Of a DNA stretch of 7,084 nucleotides, positions 6,888-7,084 are shown piece after piece. The position numbers and the translations under genes were made by a program. Source of the stretch: Lentisphaerota bacterium (GTDB taxonomy: Bacteria > Verrucomicrobiota > Kiritimatiellia > RFP12 > UBA1067). How positions within the stretch are numbered: position 1 is the first letter of the stretch; each line of letters begins with the position of its first letter. The notes under the pieces were generated by a model. It worked only from the letters and a program-made list of their open reading frames with translations. It did not search any database and had not been told where the DNA came from. The stretch spans positions 1 through 7,084 of the forward strand of contig SUVZ01000195.1 in NCBI GenBank assembly GCA_015061765.1. Reading direction: 5' to 3'.

Positions 6888-7040
6888 ATGATTTCTATTG
6901 ATTCTTGGAGGGACCCCAAAAAGAGCGTTACGGACAAATGGGCGAGGGTCTGGGAGCTTGTGGGGACAGACCCTGTTTGCGATGCTGAAAATCTTCAGTG
7001 GATAGGTGACGTTTTTGAGAGATATGGTTGTATGAAGTGA
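6888..7040 (+). CDS. Possible small protein of 50 residues, unknown function
   Basis: An open frame from ATG 6888 to TGA 7038-7040 encodes 50 residues. An in-frame TGA directly precedes the ATG, so it is not the tail of a longer frame. The product is plausible as a small soluble protein: five Trp (residues 7, 18, 22, 38 and so on), a charged start (SWRDPKKSVTDKW, 6-18), a likely amphipathic helix (17-25), a GTDP turn, then a second helix-like part (DAENLQWIGDVFERYG). No signal peptide or membrane segment is seen, and I recognise no family. No good ribosome binding site is visible upstream, and part of the frame is occupied by an inverted repeat, so it may be a chance frame or a remnant. It is separated from the operon by 98 bases. 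Confidence 0.35.
   Translation: MISIDSWRDPKKSVTDKWARVWELVGTDPVCDAENLQWIGDVFERYGCMK
6945..6974. repeat. Perfect 8-bp inverted repeat with 14-base loop
   Basis: AGGGTCTG (6945-6952) and CAGACCCT (6967-6974) are exact reverse complements around a G-rich loop. Only three T bases follow soon after (GTTTGC), so a Rho-independent terminator is not supported. The GGGGACAGACCC part resembles short palindromic motifs scattered in many genomes; it also lies inside the possible 50-codon gene. Confidence 0.6.
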
Positions 7041-7041
7041 A

Positions 7042-7084
7042 GGTTCTGAGTTTCGGGTTCCTGGTTCCCAGTTGCAAAACCCGA
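7042..7084. repeat. Left part of a palindromic intergenic element, cut by window end
   Basis: TCGGGTT (7053-7059) pairs exactly with AACCCGA (7078-7084), and inside the loop CTGG (7061-7064) pairs with CCAG (7068-7071) around TTC. GGTTC occurs three times (7042, 7056 and 7063). The outer stem reaches the last base of the window, so it may continue. It could be a dispersed repeat or a transcription stop for the region; no T-run is visible. Confidence 0.5.

Overview
The window carries one tightly packed operon on the + strand (about 1..6789), followed by a short AT-richer intergenic stretch with repeats and one possible 50-codon gene. The operon consists of exported carbohydrate-active proteins. 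In order: the C-terminal part of a right-handed beta-helix protein resembling family GH110 (alpha-1,3-galactosidase); a calcineurin-type metallophosphoesterase with a Tat-like signal; a GH28-like beta-helix lipoprotein; a complete GH95 alpha-L-fucosidase-type enzyme; and a probable outer-membrane beta-barrel (porin-like) protein. No transposase, tRNA, rRNA, CRISPR array or prophage gene is visible.

Organism: the base composition is moderately GC-rich. Tat and lipoprotein signals plus a predicted outer-membrane barrel point to a Gram-negative-type cell. There are no SusC/SusD-type genes here, and this mix of beta-helix enzymes, GH95 and porin-like barrels is what I would expect from the PVC group (Kiritimatiellota, Lentisphaerota or Verrucomicrobiota), probably an anaerobic glycan degrader. 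The very high cysteine content of the GH28-like lipoprotein agrees with an anaerobic life. The taxonomic call is inference from gene content only.

Layout: every internal gene junction (652, 2133, 3587, 5914) is a 4-bp ATGA overlap of start and stop codons, so the five genes look translationally coupled. The promoter must lie upstream of the window. After the barrel gene stops at 6789 there are two back-to-back tandem duplications, then a 50-codon open frame (6888..7040) containing a perfect 8-bp inverted repeat, and finally the left half of what looks like a palindromic element cut by the window end.

Working model (inference): the enzymes trim terminal alpha-galactose (GH110-like) and alpha-L-fucose or alpha-L-galactose (GH95) from a complex glycan such as a host mucin or blood-group-type structure, or an algal or plant polysaccharide. 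The GH28-like lipoprotein would act on another linkage at the cell surface or periplasm. The barrel would let products or substrates across the outer membrane. The phosphoesterase may remove a phosphate substituent or recycle a phosphorylated compound, but its substrate cannot be read from sequence. No regulator, inner-membrane transporter or sulfatase is in view.
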